From contig JBASRN010000012.1 in the NCBI GenBank assembly GCA_049273855.1, positions 1-64,000 on the forward strand: 64,000 nt of DNA, given 5' to 3'. The notes beneath the pieces were generated by a model that did not search any database, was not told where the DNA came from, and saw nothing but the letters and a program-made list of their open reading frames with translations. This DNA is from Onstottus_B sp049273855 (GTDB taxonomy: Bacteria; Acidobacteriota; Blastocatellia; UBA7656). Made by a program: the position numbers and the translations under genes. Below, piece by piece: positions 60,686 to 64,000 of this stretch (positions within the stretch are counted from its first letter, which is position 1; every line of letters begins with the position of its first letter).

Positions 60686-61465
60686 ATGTCGATAATCAGA
60701 CTTAGAGCCAGCGGCTGTGCTAGCTCCTTTACTTCTCTGTCATTGCTTGAGCGCTGGCGACGCGCGCGCTGGTTTGCCGCCGTTGCCGCGACTGCTTTAC
60801 TATACCTCGCGGTATGCGCGGTGGCGCATGCGACGAGCTTACTGGCGACGATCAACATCACAACGCAACAGACCCCCGACCTCGGCGCGTTGATCGACGG
60901 TATTCAGAGCAAGTACTCCCGAATACGGGGCATCGCAGCGGAATTCGTTCAAGTGTACCGGGGCAACGACGGAAGGACGATTCGCGAGTCAGGACGTCTG
61001 TTGCTAAAGCGCCCAAGCAAGGCTCGTTGGGATTACTCGGAGCCCGGAAGAAAGCTGTTCGTCTCAGACGGAAAGAACGTCTTTTTCTACGTGCTCGGCG
61101 AGAGGCACGCGACAAAATCGACAATCAAGGAATCGGTTGATCCTCAGATCCCGTTTCTCTTCCTGCTCGGCAGAGGAAATCTCCGACGGGACTTCAGCCG
61201 GATTGAGCTTGTCAGCGGCGAGCGGCCCGCTGCAGCAGGCAACGTAGTGCTGAAGCTTGTGCCAAAACGCGCTCCGGAAGAGTTCAAGCAGTTGCTGGTC
61301 GAAGTCTCGCCCGCTTCCTTTGAGGTTCGGCGGCTTGTAATCTTTGAGCAAAGCGGAGCGCGAATGGATTTCTTGCTGTCGAACGTGCAGGAAAACTATG
61401 TGGCTTCCGACGCCCAGTTCCAATTCACGCCTCCTACGGGCGTTACCGTCAAACAGGCGCGTTAG
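60686..61465 (+). CDS. lolA: Outer-membrane lipoprotein carrier LolA-like protein
   Basis: The roughly 259-residue protein has a long charged n-region, then a hydrophobic stretch (WFAAVAATALLYLAVCAVAHA) as signal peptide or anchor. The LolA fold follows: IQSKYSRIRGIAAEFVQVYRG, RLLLKRPSKARWDYSEPG, FFYVLGERHATK and LVEVSPASFEVRRLVIFEQS. LolA shuttles lipoproteins from the inner to the outer membrane. The ATG at 60686 is 11 nt after the ABC gene and has no clear SD. If the upstream ATPase acts with a LolCE-type permease, the two genes would belong to one export route; this is only inference. Confidence 0.85.
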   Translation: MSIIRLRASGCASSFTSLSLLERWRRARWFAAVAATALLYLAVCAVAHATSLLATINITTQQTPDLGALIDGIQSKYSRIRGIAAEFVQVYRGNDGRTIRESGRLLLKRPSKARWDYSEPGRKLFVSDGKNVFFYVLGERHATKSTIKESVDPQIPFLFLLGRGNLRRDFSRIELVSGERPAAAGNVVLKLVPKRAPEEFKQLLVEVSPASFEVRRLVIFEQSGARMDFLLSNVQENYVASDAQFQFTPPTGVTVKQAR

Positions 61466-61531
61466 GTTTCCGCAGACCGACGTTAAGAGGGCACAACCAG
61501 AACTGCCGTTAGGCGGAGCCGTCAAGTACTG

Positions 61532-62014
61532 CTATTTCACCTTCAGACCATGGACCTCGATGATCATATCTTTAAGAGTTAATGGGTCGGGGATCGGCTC
61601 AATATAAAGGTCGATGGGCATCGACTGGTTTGGCCCCAGAGTCTCCTTGATGTTCGGAACCGGAGTTATGATCTTCTCCCTCACCACAACGTCGCCAAGG
61701 TCGATGGCCGCAGCGCGAAGCTGAAGTGCCGACAGCACGCTGTCGCCTGTGTTTTCGACCGTGCACGTTATGCGCCCGTACCGGTTGTTCAGCCTTTCCC
61801 CGTGACGCTTGTCAACGTTGTTGATCTTGATGAACTGAGCGTATGAGTCAAACTCCGCGGACCCGGCGCGCGCACTCTCCAGGGGGGTATTGTGCTTGCG
61901 AAAGGAAGTCACCAGTATGATCAAGACGACGACCAACGTAACCGCTATGCCACTCACGATCATAACCGATCTCGATCGGTCTTTTTCTTCGTTCCCTGCT
62001 CTTGGCTCGAACAT
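61532..62014 (-). CDS. Membrane-anchored hypothetical protein
   Basis: The 160-residue protein has a charged N-terminus, one TM (VMIVSGIAVTLVVVLIILVT, about 17-37) and a C-terminal beta domain. ITCTVENTGDSVLSALQLRA and IKETLGPNQSMPIDLYIEPI look like an FxLYD- or DUF2393-type sandwich that compares an ideal and a real structure. AGGAG is 9 nt upstream of the ATG. It follows tldE by 4 nt and may be co-transcribed with it. Function is unknown. Confidence 0.7.
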   Translation of the reverse strand: MFEPRAGNEEKDRSRSVMIVSGIAVTLVVVLIILVTSFRKHNTPLESARAGSAEFDSYAQFIKINNVDKRHGERLNNRYGRITCTVENTGDSVLSALQLRAAAIDLGDVVVREKIITPVPNIKETLGPNQSMPIDLYIEPIPDPLTLKDMIIEVHGLKVK

Positions 62015-62018
62015 ATGA

Positions 62019-63368
62019 TCAGGCTCCTATCGTCATCCGTCCGATCAACAGCGTCGGCGAGACCACGCTTCCTCGAAAGTCCAGGTCGCTCCCGATCATC
62101 TCTACCGCGTTCAGCATCTCCTTGAGGTTCCCCGCGATCGTCACACCTTGAACCGGAAAAGTGAGCTCCCCCTTCTCAATCCAAATACCGGAGGCTGAGC
62201 GTGAATAGTCACCGGTTACGATGTTCACGCCAAAGCCGATCAACTCCGTCACGTAAAAGCCTTTCGAGACGGATTTGATAATCTCCTCCGGCGAATGCGG
62301 GCCAGGCTCGATGTACAGGTTCCCAGCGTCAACGCTTGGCGCTCCGACCAGACCCCGCGACGCGTTACCAGTCGACTTCAACCCCAGCTTCCGTGCGGTG
62401 TAGGTGTTCAAGAGATAGCTCTCAAGCCTTCCGTTGTTGATAACCACCGTCCTTCGGGTCGGCAATCCTTCCGCGTCGAACGGGCGAGAGCCGATTCCTC
62501 TCGGCTTCGCGCCGTTGTCCACCACGGTCAGCCTCTCGGACGCGACGCGCTCGCCCAGTTGTCCAACCAGAAAACTTGATTTTCTAAAGATCGATTCGCC
62601 CGAGACCGCATTCAAGATATCCCCGACAAGATCTCGTGCGATATTTGGCTCGAACACAACGGGCACGTTCTGAATCGGAACCGGACGCGCCCTGAGCTTT
62701 CGCAGCGTACGCCTGGCCGCCATCACTCCGATGTCCTCGGGCGTGTCGAGCTCCGACAGCTTCCGCCGGACGTCGTACCAGTAGTCGCGCTGCATCTTGC
62801 CGTCCACCGCGGCTACCGGGACTGCTATCAGCGAACAGGAGGTAGACCAGTACTCACCGGCAAAACCAAGCGAGTTCGCAAGGATTGCAGTACCAGAAGC
62901 CGAATCAAACCCGCCCCCGTCAAAGTTTATTATTTGATCGCTGTAGTCCTTTGCTGCGCGCTCCGCTCTTAGCGCAAGCTCGATCTTTTCCTCGGTTGGA
63001 AGCTGTTCGATCGCTGGGTCGTAGAGGTCAAGATCCGGGATCGAGGTGGCAAGCTCCTCCTGTTCAGGAAGCCCGGCGGTGTCGTCCGGGGAGGTAGCTC
63101 GGGCAAGCTCGATCGCTTCATCCATCAGCGTCAGCACAGTATCGCGACTCAGCTCCGAACCGGAGACCGATGCCTGTTTGCCGTCGATCAAGACGCGCAA
63201 ACCGAGCCCTTGATCGCTTGACTGCTTGAGCGTCTCTACCTCACCCAGCCTGACACCCACGGAGAACTCGGTGCGATGCCGTATGATGACCTCGGCCGCG
63301 CTTGCGCCGCGCCTCACTGCCTCATGGGCCAAATCCAGAGCGGATTCTTTCGTAGGTTCAAGTTTCAT
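62019..63368 (-). CDS. tldE: TldE/PmbA-family metalloprotease subunit
   Basis: The 449-residue protein is TldE-like: HRTEFSVGVRLGEVETLKQ near the N-terminus, DGGGFDSASGTAILANS in the middle and LLNTYTARKLGLKSTGNASR, with the C-terminal GSDLDFRGSVVSPTLLIG. In the TldD/TldE heterodimer TldD carries the zinc site and TldE is its partner. They cleave leader peptides of modified peptides such as microcins and other RiPPs, and also act on CcdA. It lies 64 nt after tldD. Confidence 0.92.
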   Translation of the reverse strand: MKLEPTKESALDLAHEAVRRGASAAEVIIRHRTEFSVGVRLGEVETLKQSSDQGLGLRVLIDGKQASVSGSELSRDTVLTLMDEAIELARATSPDDTAGLPEQEELATSIPDLDLYDPAIEQLPTEEKIELALRAERAAKDYSDQIINFDGGGFDSASGTAILANSLGFAGEYWSTSCSLIAVPVAAVDGKMQRDYWYDVRRKLSELDTPEDIGVMAARRTLRKLRARPVPIQNVPVVFEPNIARDLVGDILNAVSGESIFRKSSFLVGQLGERVASERLTVVDNGAKPRGIGSRPFDAEGLPTRRTVVINNGRLESYLLNTYTARKLGLKSTGNASRGLVGAPSVDAGNLYIEPGPHSPEEIIKSVSKGFYVTELIGFGVNIVTGDYSRSASGIWIEKGELTFPVQGVTIAGNLKEMLNAVEMIGSDLDFRGSVVSPTLLIGRMTIGA

Positions 63369-63432
63369 TCAGCGTTTTGAGTTGTAAGATCGCGGGCGAT
63401 TGTTGGATTGCGTACAATAGCCGGAGGCGGCT

Positions 63433-64000
63433 TCATCTTTGAGTGCCGCCGACGGTCATCTCGCTTATTTTGATCGTAGGAATTCCGACGCCCACGGGGA
63501 TGTTCTGCCCGTCCTTGCCGCACACTCCCACGCCTGGGTCGAGCTCGAGGTCGTTGCCCACCGCGGTGACGTGTTTGAGTGACTCGGGACCGTTGCCGCG
63601 CAGGGTCGCGCCCTTAACGGGCGCCGTAACCTTACCGTCTTCGATCAGATACGCCTCGGAAGCCGAAAACGCAAACTCCCCGCTTGTGATGTCAACCTGG
63701 CCGCCCCCGAACTGCACCGCGTAGATGCCTCGCTTCACCGACCGGATTATGTCTTCGCTGGTGTCTTTGCCAGCGAGCATAAACGTGTTGGTCATGCGTG
63801 GCAACGGCATGTGCTTGTAACTTTGCCGACGGCCGTTACCGGTGCGCTCGGACCTCATTAGACCTGAGTTCAAGTAGTCACTCATGTAAGCGCGAAGGAT
63901 TCCGTTCTCGATCAGCACGGTTCGGCTTGTCGGGTGACCTTCATCGTCAATATTGAGTGAGCCGCGCAGGTCCGGTATCGCGCCGTCGTCGACGACTGTG
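63433..64000 (-). CDS. tldD: TldD metalloprotease subunit (partial, 5' end outside window)
   Basis: Only the C-terminal part, about 188 residues, is in the window, and the frame runs off the right edge. Recognisable TldD segments are GSLNIDDEGHPTSRTVLIEN, GNGRRQSYKHMPLPRMTN and GGGQVDITSGEFAFSASEAY, with the final LDPGVGVCGKDGQNIPVGVG. The HExxxH zinc motif would lie in the missing upstream half. With tldE it should form the heterodimeric protease. No RiPP precursor gene was seen in the window. Confidence 0.93.
   Translation of the reverse strand, partial: TVVDDGAIPDLRGSLNIDDEGHPTSRTVLIENGILRAYMSDYLNSGLMRSERTGNGRRQSYKHMPLPRMTNTFMLAGKDTSEDIIRSVKRGIYAVQFGGGQVDITSGEFAFSASEAYLIEDGKVTAPVKGATLRGNGPESLKHVTAVGNDLELDPGVGVCGKDGQNIPVGVGIPTIKISEMTVGGTQR

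Overview
The window looks like a chromosomal segment of an Acidobacteriota bacterium, possibly Blastocatellia-like. This is an inference. It rests on a secreted VWA protein of the acidobacterial VWFA-related type, System II cytochrome c maturation, moderately high GC, and many intergenic hairpin elements. No rRNA, tRNA, CRISPR array or intact insertion sequence was seen. Gene starts were chosen from Shine-Dalgarno (SD) spacing wherever it was informative.

Layout. 0-8.2 kb: a stand-alone ftsZ with a small TPR gene, two tandem MacB-type permeases without an ATPase gene, and a giant NorD-like VWA protein. 8.4-18.4 kb: a fatty-acid beta-oxidation locus (TetR/FadR-type regulator with a good operator, acyl-CoA synthetase, FadN, FadA, FadE). 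A DUF4160-DUF2442-DUF4268 cassette is wedged inside it, and large palindromic elements lie at several junctions. 18.5-23.5 kb: an MBL hydrolase, a frameshifted relic, hicBA, a benzoate-CoA-ligase-family enzyme and a Ycf48-like propeller. 23.6-33.9 kb: a secreted FG-GAP protein, a very large sigma54 activator with an IS630-transposase-like N-terminal HTH plus TPRs, a secreted RPGN-motif protein, a lipoprotein and a second MBL protein.

34.0-44.1 kb: one compact chemosensory operon (mcp-cheW-cheR-cheA-cheB-cheY-cheX-GAF-cheY-DUF4388) behind a recognisable promoter. No flagellar or pilus genes are beside it. 44.2-53.0 kb: glutaryl-CoA-dehydrogenase-like enzyme, XdhC-like protein, VWA protein, UDP-glucose dehydrogenase and UDP-xylose synthase, lytic transglycosylase, MscS channel and dienelactone hydrolase. 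53.1-64 kb: ResB/CcsA, an SDR pseudogene, Maf, a tetraheme cytochrome, DciA-like protein, ABC ATPase, LolA, a membrane-anchored hypothetical, and TldE/TldD.

The most striking item is the tetraheme UshA-like cytochrome at 57689-59236. Its frame crosses a single TGA exactly where the family has the second Cys of a C-G-C motif, and a hairpin with a G-containing loop follows at a distance that suits a bacterial SECIS. It is a candidate selenoprotein, and the ResB/CcsA heme-attachment genes are close by. Second is the domesticated-transposase-HTH/TPR/sigma54 fusion. Third is the chemosensory operon with CheX lacking its usual Asn.
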